In this document: positions 13,160-24,870 of the stretch, one piece after another | Layout: the number at the start of each line of letters is the position of its first letter | How positions within the stretch are numbered: the first letter of the stretch is position 1 | Assembly (NCBI GenBank): GCA_002105175.1 | Contig: MCGE01000002.1 | Span: forward strand, 124,001 to 188,000 | Direction of reading: 5' to 3' | From: Absidia repens | Taxonomy: Eukaryota > Mucoromycota > Mucoromycetes > Mucorales > Cunninghamellaceae | Length of the DNA: 64,000 bases | Notes under the pieces: model-generated | Databases searched by the model: none | What the model saw: the letters and a program-made list of their open reading frames with translations, nothing else | Told to the model about the DNA's origin: nothing | Program-made: the position numbers and the translations under genes

Positions 13160-14501
13160 CTACGCAATGATTTCCAAGTCCTGATGTCGATCCTTAGAAT
13201 AGACGTCCTTGTATTTGTCATATATATCAATCAATTCCTTTATGTAACGTTCTTGTACTTCCAGCAATTGCTCCTTGGTAGGTTCTGCTTGGTCTTTTTC
13301 CAGTTTGGGGACTGCTATAGGCCTTCCGACTACGTAAAAAAAAAAAAAAATTAGATAAAAAATTGTCGGTCCTTTTATTTCATTACCTATGATAGTCACC
13401 GGTTTTCGGTAAGGCACCAATCCAAAATCATCTACACATTAAAAATAGTGAATAGCACATTTATATCCAAAATTATATTTTCTGTCCCCACCCACCCCTT
13501 ACAATTGAAAATTCCTCGAGCATGAAACAAGGGAAAGGAGATGCCACAGATTTGTTTCACCCAGGATCGCAGTGTTTGGCCGAGAGAACCACCCATAGAT
13601 TGAGATTGATGATACATGTCAGCTTCACCAAACGAGAAAACAGGGACCAAAGTAGCGTTATGACGGATAGCCAAGCGAATAAATCCCAGACGTTTTTTCA
13701 AGATGAGTTGGTTGGTACCAGGTTGAGCTACCAAAGCTTCAGTAGCCCCACCTACTACAATAGCTAACGACAGACCAGAGGAGCTGAGCACATGGTCACA
13801 AGAAGCGCGCGAAATGGAGCACAACCCCATGCTGAGCAGGAGGTCGCGGTATAAGGGAACCATAAAGGTAACCGGTAAAGTAGCCAGGCGTGTGTTGATA
13901 CCCGGAAATAGTCTTGAGAATCCACTGGCTTCGGTGCCAAATGTTGTCAATGGACCAAAGCATGCAATACCGTGGGGATGACATCCAAAAATATACCGGC
14001 AGCTTGGGTCTAAGTTTTGTTCCTTTCAAGGGGGAAAAAAACAAAGTGGGTGCATGAATATCTGTTATATATGTATCTGTGTCTGTGTGTTTGAGTTTGG
14101 TACTATATTATTACCTTGATAATTTGGATTGGAAAAAAATCCACAATATGCTTCCAAAGCGACCACTCTCGTACCCATGGAAATGGCCGTCCGCCTTCAA
14201 CAGGCGCACGATCCAAAAGGAGATAAGCCAGATACAATATTGCCAAAGGGAACCAAAACGGACGTGTCCAAAACCATAAAAAGAGCCCCATTAGATAAAA
14301 CGATGATGTCAACCATACAATCACTGATCCCATTTGCAAGCGTCGTTCCCAGGGAATGCTGAGAGGGGCGGTGATCAACGAAGCTTCAGGTACATTCAAA
14401 TCGTCCTGGTCCAAACTATTGTTGTGGTGATTTGTTTTCGTAAGAGCAGCAGTTGTCAATGAAATGGTTTCGGGTATCACTTTTTTGGTCGTTGTTATCA
14501 T
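13160..14501 (-). CDS. DGAT2: Diacylglycerol O-acyltransferase type 2
   Basis: Four exons: 14501-14115, 14022-13503, 13431-13387 and 13329-13160; about 373 aa. After a hydrophilic N-terminus come two adjacent membrane segments (about residues 50-95, VIVWLTSSFYLMGLFLWFW then PLAILYLAYLLL). Next is the catalytic region YIFGCHPHGIACFGPL, with the family HPHG motif, then FGTEASGFSRLFPGI. The GGATEAL segment and the DGAT2 signature RLGFIRLAIRHNATLVPVFS followed by FGE are intact, and the C-terminal exon begins with GRPIAVP. The enzyme joins acyl-CoA to diacylglycerol at the ER/lipid-droplet interface in the last step of triacylglycerol synthesis, important in oleaginous fungi. The ATG at 14501 starts MITTTKK; no earlier in-frame ATG fits. 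Divergent from the bZIP gene. Confidence 0.93.
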
Positions 14502-15879
14502 AATAGTAGAATTTAATTTAAAGATACAAAAAGGCCAAAAAAGAAGGGAAAAAAAAGGGTGGCTCACAGCGAAAAAAAGTCAATAAGAATAAATAAAAAT
14601 CAAGGGGAAAATCATTATATAATAAGTGAAACATCCGTTCTCATCATGCCAGTCACCCTCCCCCCCATAACAATAATAATAATAACAAAAACAACTTGGG
14701 GTCCCGTACCTGAATCAATCATTCCTACCATTCAAATATCAATATAACCTAAAAGAATAGTTGATACAGCAATACGTTTCCCACTGATCACCCCACGTGA
14801 TTGACTTACATAGACAAGTTTAAATGGCCGATAACTTGAGGGGTGTAGCTGGCCAATGATCATCCATTAACTTTCTTGGCGCGAATTCATGCATTTCTGG
14901 CAAAATCCAGCAAAATCCAGACTAATTTAGTGTCATAGAGAAAAAAAAAAACACACACACAAAGTGACAAACATTTATGTACTGCACCGTGTCTACGCAA
15001 AATAAAAATTTTGAGACATGTCACTCAATGCAGCAGAATGACCACAAAAAAAAAAAAAAAATGAATACGGTGGCCAGATTTATGAAATTCAAATACCGGA
15101 TGATAAAAATAAAAATCGAATTTTGGAAAAATAATGATATGATACGAGATGCCATCATGGTTTCAATGAAATGATGTGATTCCCATATCGTATTCATATC
15201 AGGTATCACAAAAGAGCCATCGGAACTCGCCACAGAATGATATGATAACACATGAAAAAAAGAAGCTGCATAATGAAGAGAAAACATACCTCTTTATTAT
15301 ACATAGAGCACATTCATCCGTTTACAGAAGATGGATAATAACAATAAAAGAAAAACAGATAAAGAAAATGATGTCATGGAAAGACAATGAAAATCATGTT
15401 TCTTTTTTTGGAGAGTTCCAGGCAAGTCGGCGTCTGCCACGTCGGGGTTTTCATTCGGCTCTTTTCCCCCAAAAAGAATGTTCATCCCTCCTTCTACTTT
15501 TTATTGTATCATCTCCTCCCCCCATCCCCTTTCCATGGCTTATATCGAAAGAGGACAAATCGTTGGCTCATTATATATAAATTATAATTTTTATTGTTTT
15601 TTTTTATTATATGGAAATGGTAGTGATAAAAAAGAGACAGGGGGAAAACGTCGTGGAAGGGGAAAGAAAAAAAGGGGGGTTTGCGAAGCGGGGATTGAAA
15701 CCAAGTGCGGTGTGAGTGAAACCCAAAATCCAATGGACCAGCCTTTTTCTTTTCTTTTGCTCTCTTTTCTCTTTCATTCTCTTTTTTTTTTCTCACCTCT
15801 TTTTTTTTCCCTTACTTTCTTCTTGATTTCTCTTTTCTTCTTCTTCAGATATTACTACTATCAACAAATTCTTTACAAA
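14502..15879. other. Divergent promoter region between DGAT2 and bZIP genes
   Basis: About 1.4 kb shared upstream region. A CACGTGATT element (E-box) lies near 14793. A long pyrimidine-rich tract immediately upstream of the bZIP start (15740-15850) is typical of fungal core promoters and leaders. An open frame runs into the bZIP start from 15478, but its sequence is low-complexity and I treat it as leader. No other gene was seen. Confidence 0.5.
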
Positions 15880-17156
15880 ATGATGACCTTTGAAGATATT
15901 GTTGATATGGACTGGTTGGATTCTCATTCAGTCAAGGGCGAGCCTATGGATTTATTTCCTAATGACTACGTTGATTTCAATCATTATCTCTCCAACGATT
16001 TACTATCACCAAAGCCCGAAGTCGTTTCCTCTCCTCCACCTTTACTCATGGCATCTCCACCACCATCTGGTATGCTGACTCCCACAACGGCAACTTCGTG
16101 CTCAGCAGCTGCTGCTTTAGCTGCGGCGACCACGACCCCTCCTCCGCCTCTCACTTTTCCCACTACTGAACAAATCAAACAACTTATCGAACTTGCCAAA
16201 CACCAACTCGCTTTAAGAGCCTCACAAACCAATGTCAACAACACCTCCTCCACCGATAACACCTCTCCATCCTCCTCAGCATCTAACGATAACGACCCAT
16301 GCAACAAATCGCAAACAGCATCTTCATCAGACGCCGCAGTGACTGCAGTCGAATCTCCTACTTCGCCATCTGCTTCCATCTTGCAGCTCATCTCGCCAAT
16401 ACCAACCTGTTTGGAAACAATACCAATTTACCTGATACTGTTTCTCCTGAATCATTGATGAAGCCACTACACACAACAACACCAACCCAGCACCAGCACC
16501 AGCTAACAACCTTGATCAAGACGGAGCAAGACGGGACTGTACCTTCCCTTTCTCGGTCATCTTCACCGCCATCTTTGATATCCGATGACAACAACAACGA
16601 TCTGGCCATTCCCATGGACATAGAAGAAAAAGTACCATCAAGGACCACCACCATCAACAACAAAAACAACAACAAAAAGCATCATCTTCATCGTCTTCCT
16701 TAATCAACAACAACAACACCGCCACCAGTCGACGTGATTCTTTATTAGGGGATGATATCGGGACTTTGGAAGCCTATGCCGAATCTGATGGCATTGATAT
16801 CAAAAAATTAACGCCAAAGGAACGTCGACAATTACGAAACAAGATTTCTGCACGCAACTTTCGAGTACGAAGAAAAGGTAAAGCAATAGATATGAGAGAA
16901 AAGAAAAAAAAACGAGGACTAGCATAAAGAGACCAAAAAAAAAAAAAAAAACTAACCATGACCCATGTTTGTTTATTATTATTTGTTTATAGAATATATC
17001 ACCACGTTGGAACAACAGGTCAATGATCACAAAAAACACGCCGACAGTTTAGCTGAACAACTTGGAAGAATGGAAGGTGAAAACAAACAATTACGCCAAG
17101 AGGTGGATACTCTCAAACGACAAAATCTTTTGTTACAACAACAGCAACAGCAATAG
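15880..17156 (+). CDS. bZIP transcription factor (frame changes upstream of the bZIP domain)
   Basis: The start MMTFEDIVDMDWLDSHSVKG at 15880 is followed by an acidic and Pro/Ser/Thr-rich activation-like region. The basic region reads KKLTPKERRQLRNKISARNF then RVRRKEYITTLEQQV. It is split by a clear intron (donor after 16877, acceptor before 16993), and a leucine-zipper coiled coil ends in poly-Gln at the stop (17156). The basic region N-x2-SAR-x2-R-x-RR identifies a fungal bZIP DNA-binding protein acting in the nucleus. Three reading frames carry coding-like sequence: 15880 to about 16400, about 16380-16640 (contains LIKTEQDG, a possible sumoylation site, and LAIPMDIEEK), and about 16640-16877. 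I found no GT/AG pair that cleanly joins the first two, so coordinates are the outer limits. This could be unannotated introns, sequencing indels or a damaged gene. Confidence 0.7.
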
Positions 17157-17907
17157 TATCATGGGTCGTTGTGGTATGGTTTGCCTCTTTATTCGTCGTT
17201 TACTTTCTTTTTTTTTTTTCTTCTTCGCCCCTCTCTTTCCCCCTCCCTCCCGTTCTCTTTTGATGAAACATTTTGTTTTCGTTCTTTGCCAAGAATGGAA
17301 ATCCCCTACTTTTCCTTCCTCCCCCCCTCCCCCCTTACCTTTATGTGTGTACCACTCCATTGATATGCACCTGCATCTTCTTTATCTCTCTTTCTTGTTT
17401 CTCTCCTTAGTCTATAGTATAGTATAGTCCCATCATTATCATCATTTAAAAAGACAAAAAAAAAAAAAAAAAATACATACATACCCACATCCCACTCGAC
17501 ATTTTTATATTTTGATTCTCCCCCATCGCACACAGTTCCCCCCCCTGACCCCTTCTTTTTTTATATAGTATTATTATCTTTCCCCCTCTCTCTCTCTCTC
17601 TCTATTCTTTGTATATATTACATTTGAAAATAAACAATAAAATTGAATCATTTCTGTTTTTTATATCACATGATTTGATCTGTCTCTCTTGTTTTCTTCA
17701 TCAATGAATTATTATTTTTTTTGTATGATCATAATATCTAACAATTGACCATACATCACGTACTTCCTACTTTTTAGTGTCATCTATTCAACATCAATAT
17801 ATAAATATATATATAAAACAATGGTTCTTTATTCAGTTTGAGTTATAAAAAATAAAATCACTAACTATAATAAAACAATATTGGGAATGTTTGTGTGTGT
17901 GTCTAAT
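17157..17907. other. Intergenic region between convergent bZIP and Q-rich genes
   Basis: 3' regions of two convergent genes. Strongly pyrimidine-biased on the plus strand up to about 17600, with CT-repeat and poly-A runs (near 17457 and 17585). It contains aataaa near 17630. No coding exon was recognised. Confidence 0.5.
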
Positions 17908-20900
17908 CTAAAATGGAGGTGGTGGAGGATATTGCGATTGAAGAGGATGGTGAAGTTGATAGGATGGGTAATATGGCGAAGAATGTTGTTGAAGATGATG
18001 ATGATGATGATGAAATTGTTGTTGTTGCTGTTGCTGCTGCTGTTGCTGTGAGAGTGATTGATAAGAGAGCGATGGTAAACCCGATGACGACGACGAGGAG
18101 GAGGAGGATTGCATTTCTTGTCGATACCCAGCAAATAAATCTTGATTACCAAACCCAGCCGTCAGCCAATGGTGAGAAGAAGAGGAAGGAGTGGGGTCGC
18201 CGCCACCTGCTGCCGCTGCTGCTGCTGCTGCTACACAACTCAGGTCATGGTGATTGGGTGGTGTCATCGTCGCCGAAACAAGTGTTGGTGTGGTTGGTTT
18301 TTGATTACTGGATGTTGATGTCGAGGTATTGGTGTTGGTGGCAGTAGAAGTAGCCGTAGCATTCATAGGAGGAGGAGGAGCTGCAGAAGAACCCACAACG
18401 CCCATTAATAACGAATTGATCGGTGAAGAGCTAGACGAGGATGTCGATGAAGAATGCTGCTGTTGTTGCTGTTGGTATTGTTTGACTTGGTGTTCCAATT
18501 GTTGAATATAGCGTTGCATTTCTTTCCTTTCCACTTGTTGATGTTCATACCATTGCCATGTCTGCTGCTGCTGTTCCTTGATCTTGTCCATGTATTGCTG
18601 TTGCATTGTTGTCATGTCTTGCTGTAAGGTCTTCATTTTCATGTCCATTTGTTGCTTTTCTTGCTGCCACTGTTGTACCAATGCTTCCATTTCTTTCTTT
18701 TCTACATGCTCATCATCCTTCGGCTGATCTATAGCTGGAGCTGGAAGTGATGTTGGTTCCAATATCTTCAATGGTGTTGCTGGCGAGGATTGTGGACTGG
18801 CAGTAGCGGGTGTTTTAGGTGTTGTTGTCACTGGTTCTTTCAATGCCACCTTTGTTCCTTCACTAATGTATATAAAAAAAAAAGTTGATGAGTTGTTGCT
18901 TCATTTATTTACAATACCTTCTTTCGCTCTATCATACCTTTTTTGATTTGCTGATGAAGAATGAGGTTCCTTGGCCACCGCCGCCTTTGTCGCTGGTGAT
19001 GATGGGGACGAGACACGTGTTTCCTTGGCTACCGTTGCCTTCGTCGCTGGTAATGATGTTGATGCTGATTGAGATTCCTTGACTGTTGCTGGTACTACTG
19101 CTTGTAATGACGACGACGATGATGATGATGATGATTCCAAAGTCGACGTTTTTGAGCTGAGCTTGTCTGCCTTGGTAGTAGTTGCACCGGGTATATTGCC
19201 GTTTTTCTTTGGTGTTGATATATTAGCGGATGTCGTGCTGCTGTTGTTTGATGGTGCTTTTGGAGTTGAGGATGATGTTTTTGTTTTCTTCAACGACGTT
19301 GCATTGGATTTGTTTGACGATGCAGTGTTGTTGGTGGTGGTTGACGTCGTTAAAGGAGGAGGAGGAACATAAGTGGATGCTGGTGAAGGTGGAATGGTCA
19401 GCACTTTGTTCTTTTTGATTGGTATCTGCGGTGATGATGGTGATTTGTCTGACGAGGTCGACGGTTGTGCTGTTGTCATCGGCAGAGGTGGTGGGAGTTG
19501 TATTGACTTTGCAGTTGCTATTGTTGCTGAAGAGGAGGTCGTTGATGTAGAGGTAGAAGAGGGAACATCGACATGAGTTGCTGCTGCCACCGGCTCATCA
19601 TCATTTTTGTTGTCGTTGTTGTCATCTATATCCGTCGTCGTATTCACTGATGCTGATGCCATAGCCGTCGCCGCCTTTTTCTTCTTGTTCTTCTTCTTCT
19701 TTTTGCTGAGTCCACCTGTGTCCGATTTCCCATTGTTGCCGATATGCGCATTGAGGTTGCCATTAACATTGTCACCATCACCGCCGCTGACGCCACCATT
19801 GCCACCATCAGGAACGCCCATGGATTTGAGTAGCATTGCTTGTCGTTTCAGAGCCAGATTTTCACCTTGAATACGCATTCCTTCCTTTAGAAACAGTTTC
19901 CCCAAAATCCCAGCCAATTCCCTCCGGCCGACCTGGACACCTTCTTCATATTGCAGCACAATGGATTGTCGACGTTTGACCAAAGGACGATGTGATTCAA
20001 TAAACCGCTTGACTTCTGTTTCAATGATCATGGCCTCCATCACCTCGCCTTCTTGCATCAAAGCACCCAAGCATACCAGGCTGAACTTGCAAAACAGGGT
20101 TTCCGGGAAAATCTTCTGCGTGACTTCATATCGAAAGAATTGGCGTAGAGCTGTATAACCTGATTCCAACCGCTTCACACGTTTCCTGAATTCCTTGTGT
20201 TGTATCTTGTCCATCCTTGATTTCAACCCGCCGCCGCCACCATTTTCCGCTGTTGTTGTTGTTGATGATGATGATGATGATGGTGATGGTGGTGCTGTGT
20301 ATGTTTTTTTGAGTTCCTGCACACTTGTGATATATTCATCCACACGATCCGCCATGGCATGTTGAATCCGATCAATGGCTTCGTCCACTTCCTTCGTCGA
20401 ATGTAACCCCTTGAGAGACTGTGATACTGCCTTGCAATTTTCAGCGTTGCCCTTGTCCCGTTCTTCATGCGTCGCCATGCGTTCTGCCATGTGTTGAATC
20501 GTCGGACCCACCAAATCCCACAAATCTTGAATCAATTGCCCAATCTGGACCAACCGCGGATTAACAAAATCATTCAGAAACGACTGCACATGTTTGATCA
20601 AATCGTCCAAATACCCATTCACCATATCAATCGTTTCCGCCATAGACGTGGAGGTATGCTGCTGCCATAACGTGGTGAATGTTCCCAGATCCTGTTTTTC
20701 CACAAATGCATCCACCGTCGCTTGGCACTGTTGTCCCATCAATCGATTCCGCTGTTCCTCCAAATGCCCAATTGACTTAAAAAATCCAGGATGGTTGCCA
20801 AGATACCGTCAGCCGTTTATCCATCGCGGCCAAGACCTGTGTGGTGATGGTCTGGAGGTCATCGTTCAGCATTTGTCGATCCAATTCCAAGTCAGCAGGG

Positions 20901-21654
20901 GAAGGGTCATCTGGTTTGGTGTGTAGGCAGGTCGGTTGCGTGTGAGATAATAAAATGTCCCCTGTCAGATTTTTCAATAAATGGAACCCTTCCGATGGTA
21001 AACAAAGTGCTTGCCGTTCGATGATGAGTGGATCCAGGAGTTGCGCGGGTGCCTTGAGATCGTCGTCCAGTGGGATATGGTCCGGAAATGGGTTGAATTG
21101 CACAGGTTCAAAGATGGACGGAAGACCGGATAAACTGCTGGGAAGAGATTGCCAAAGTACACAAGCTTGAATAATGTCCTGTGTTAACGTAGGTGTTGTT
21201 GTATTAGTATTGGCGGTTGCTGTTGATGTATGTGGATCCTTCTTCCTGTTGTTGCTGTTGCTGCCACCATGTGTTGCCGTAGTGTCATTGCCATCGTCGT
21301 CTTCATCCTCTTCGTCATCATCATCCACAGTTGATTTGGCTTCCAATAACTTTTCGAATTGTTCAGATAACTTGGGCGATCGTTCTTTCCGTTTGGATTC
21401 ACAAGGTGGTTGTAACATGCAGATGGTATAATGGCCAGTTGACATAACACCGACATCACTGTTGTGCGCTGAAGGTTGATAGGCTTGCATATCTTCTTGA
21501 GTTTTGGCATTCCATACAAAGTGTTCTTGTAGATATATTGAGCCCATTCCCGGCAATAAAAACTTCGGCTGATGGGATCGCAAGCTCGAAACCGTCCGAG
21601 TTCCTTGGAAACCACGTTTTGTTCAATCCGTAAAACTTCAATTGGTGTTTCCAT
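17908..21654 (-). CDS. Large coiled-coil, Q-rich protein of unknown function
   Basis: I do not recognise this family. The likely start is ATG 21654 (METPIEVLRIEQN); a small intron (about 21615-21569, donor GTGGTT, acceptor CATCAG) would bring it into the long frame from about 21568 to 20777 (PKFLLPGMGSIYLQEHFVW..., then an acidic D/E run near 21300). The second frame, 20775-18938, encodes about 600 aa: helical segments with many charged residues, a VKRFIESHRPLVKRRQSIV segment, a basic KKKKKNKKKK run near 19690 and long Ser/Thr/Pro-rich disorder. A normal intron (18937-18863) joins it to the last exon, 18862-17908, with a Gln-rich coiled coil and Q/H/S/P runs ending PPPPPF. Between the first two frames lies a 31-nt GT...AG segment (20806-20776) whose removal restores frame; it is too short for a usual intron, so an indel is equally possible. 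Confidence 0.65.
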
Positions 21655-22341
21655 ATGGCTTTGCTGTGATTGTAGTGACTATTGACGTTGTTGTTATAAA
21701 TAGGTGTATAATAATAACAAGTCGAAGTGTGTGCGTGTGTATAATAAATAGATAAATTTCAATAAATATTGCAGATATCAATTTTATCTATGGATATGTG
21801 ATTGTTAAAATATTAAAAAACAAAAAAGGAAGAAAAAATAGTTGAAAAAAACACTTTTTCAAATCAACTAATTTTATACTCCGCAGCCAACGGTGCGTTT
21901 CATTCTGTTTTGTATAATGAAAAAAGCCAACAAATAAGTCTGTGTTTATAGTAACATAAGATGAAAATGTATCTACATGCCCTACTTTAAGATTGCTTTG
22001 TGGCCACGTAACGAAAAAGTGGGGGAGGGGTCCCTCGCTGTCAACGTCTCAAAAACAAAAAAAAATCTGCTGGGAGGCAGAACGAGAATGAAAATTTTGG
22101 GTACCTTGAAAGGGAGAAACAGAAGCTACATTTTAGGCACCTTCATGATATATTGGAAATGCTAGGTCATTTGGGAAGAGTCTGACAGTTTAGGAACTGG
22201 GAGCATTTATTGTATGGATGCCCTCTACTCCTCTGCGTTAAGCGGCGTCGGATGTTTAAATTATCTTTTTTTTTTTTTGGAAACCAAAAAGACCAGATTT
22301 TCCCCCTTCGCTTTTGATCATCTTTTTTTCTTTGATTTAAC
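21655..22341. other. Divergent promoter region
   Basis: Upstream region of the Q-rich gene (-) and the coiled-coil gene (+). AT-rich, with no gene-like ORF. A T11-13 tract lies near 22267. I see no further recognisable element. Confidence 0.5.
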
Positions 22342-24870
22342 ATGAATACTGTAAATAAACGCAAAGTAGATCTGTGGGAGGACGAATGGGAAAAGCAAGC
22401 TGATATTGGCTCAAGGTAAGTAGAAAACGTGCCAAAAAGAGAAGAAGAAAAAAGGCTTGGGCTATATGTATATACTTCGCGCTCAACCCTATGTTTTTAT
22501 TTTAGTCAACGGGATCCACCTAACAAAGCGGCTACTTACACTGCAATACTTGAACAACAACACGAAGACCTCAGGTAAAAGGGAAAGAAGGAGAAAATAC
22601 GGACCTGTTTTCCCTTCAACACATCAGCAGTGCCTAATGACCACACATACTGAACCTCGGTCCATTCTCTTTCTTTGTCACTTATTAGTCAAACCTGCGC
22701 CAATTTAGAATCAACGCTGGCTTTACTCACAACTAAGCTAAATGGATTGCAATCAACATTATCGGAAGAACAGGCCAAATCGGAAGTCAGGAGGCAACAG
22801 GTAAACTTGAATAGTTCAAACTTTTGCTTTTGACTTGACCTCACTTCTCACATTCACGCTTTTGGTCTTCCCCTCTTTTGTAGCACCAACAAAAACTAGC
22901 AAAATCTATTGAAAGGGCTATGACGAATTATATGCAAAAACAGAGTGGTAAGAAAGCTATGGGATTGTGCAAATGCATAGAGACACGAGTTGAGGGAACT
23001 TACACATACCTTTTTTTTTTATGCTCTTGTATTTTAGGTTGTCTCGGCACACTGCATGAAAACCAATTGGACCTTGACAGACTTCTGTATCAACATCAAA
23101 TCTTATCGACTACCTTGAATAAACTTGAAGCTCATTATGAAGCCTCTTTACCCTCATTGAATCCAATCCAATCAAAGGTATGAAAATGAAAATAAATTGT
23201 GTCTATGCGTCTCAACGGTATGCCATTATTATATACCAATAGGAACTCCCTGAGAATGGATTGAGCGACAACAAAAAACGATTACAAGATGTATTACGGG
23301 TTGCCAAGTTAGTAGCTGTGTAAGTGATTTTATTCTACCAAAGATATGGTGTGTGTATTCTGTACCAACTCATTCATTTATGCTTATCATTTTATCAAGG
23401 CATAATCGACTGGAAGAGCGTTACATGAAAGCAAAAGCCGACACCAAAGCATACCAGGCGGGTTCTCAAGTATTGGAAAAGGAAATCAAAAAGATCAATG
23501 GTCTCCCTCAAATTGTCCCAATTTTGAAGTAAGGAACGGAACACTTTTTTATTTTGGAGGGGGATGGGGGGGGGGCATTCAAAAGATGATTGGATTATTT
23601 ATTTACTTGGTTTTGTAGATCAACCACCGAATCACATTTGAAGGAAATCTCAAATCACCAACAGTGTCAGGCAAACTTACCTTTGGCTGACATGATTCGG
23701 CGGCTGGGTGATCTTCGCATCCGAACTCCATTGACCGCCTCCATTCAAACAAAGCAAAATCAGCATCTACACCAAACCGCGACTCGACTTAAAAAGGTAG
23801 GCAATCCCGCCAGTCAATCGACTTTTTCATTCAACTTATCATATTTGAAATATATATACATATAGATTTACCGAGGATTATTACGGCAAAGGTCGAATCA
23901 GCAAATGTTGACCTACAGCTATGAAGTTGAAATGAAACATCTCCTCTCTTATAAGCATGCCCTGCTAGCATACCAACTCGATTTATCGAAGGATCAAGAA
24001 AATGGCGCCTTCTCTCATGGCGAGGTACGATGTTTTTTTTTATTTTCTCAAAAACATATACTAGTATAGAAACGGGAATAATTTTATATTTCTATTTTGT
24101 TTAGGATTCTGACGAACGTGGGGAACAACAAGCTGTGGATACTATGGGTCGCATAAAAGAACTCTTGGTCACCTATCAATATAAGCAGCGGAAGTCGAAT
24201 CATCACCATCAGGCACCACTCGACCCACAGATCGATATTACACAAATGACCGATGATCAAGTGGTCAAGGCAATTGAAAAACTGGTAGCCTATGAAACTC
24301 AATGGAACAAACAATGGTCAGAGGATGTCAACGATAATCTGGATGCTATCCATCTCCTGTAAGAAATGAACCCAAAAAAAAAAAAAAAAAAGTGGGTTGC
24401 ATTGTCACTGACTCTTATTTTATGTAAACAGGGATAAATCAAAGCAAGATCTAGCAAGAACTTTGTTTGGTGACTCGGCAACGAGACAAACACTGAACAT
24501 CAAACCAAAGGTAAGATATTTGACACCACCACCCCTCAACTTGGTTGACGTATTCTTTTCTATCTAATTATAGGCATACGATGATATGCAATGGATGTTG
24601 GAAACTATGGTGAACGATCTTCGGAATCAAGCTGATCAGTTAGAAAATGAAGTAAGAGAAAAAAAAATTGTCGCCTATGATCATTCATCCTCTTACATCT
24701 TTTCTCTTTATATATATATACAATAGAGCAAGGTCGATGATCAACTTTTCCGGGAACGACGCTCTTTTGTCTCGTTATTCTTCACCGACCCCTTCACTTT
24801 TGAATCTAAAATGGATGAACATCTGGATAGTTTAGCACCTAGGGATAGTATATTTGATTCTCTGTACTGA
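22342..24870 (+). CDS. Unrecognised coiled-coil protein, 13 exons
   Basis: Exons: 22342-22415, 22506-22574, 22689-22800, 22884-22947, 23038-23177, 23243-23319, 23400-23528, 23619-23796, 23866-24024, 24105-24358, 24432-24510, 24574-24651 and 24727-24870. All are joined by GT/AG introns with a continuous frame, about 518 aa. It starts MNTVNKRKVDLWEDEWEKQA. The sequence is almost entirely helical: a heptad region at about 35-90 (ANLESTLALLTTKLNGLQST), further helices around 110-210, and a middle region with LPLADMIRRLGDLRIRTPL. The C-terminus has DDMQWMLETMVNDLRNQADQ and a final FFTDPFTFESKMDEHLDSLA. It has no catalytic motif, signal peptide or membrane segment. The organisation resembles subunits of cytoskeletal or kinetochore/augmin-type complexes, but I have no motif to assign one. 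Confidence 0.8.

Noticed and set aside
15478..15879. In-frame N-terminal extension of the bZIP protein
   Set aside because: Low-complexity Phe/Leu-rich translation of a pyrimidine tract typical of a fungal leader; the MMTFEDIV start has better context.
19079..19870. Plus-strand open frames opposite the Q-rich gene
   Set aside because: Antisense shadows of Ser/Thr/Ala-rich low-complexity coding sequence; composition is mirror-like and there are no splice sites.
21456..21654. METPIEV frame continuing through 21184 as the real protein
   Set aside because: Past about 21600 this frame overlaps a frame with better composition (acidic run, longer opening); it is kept only as the likely first exon.
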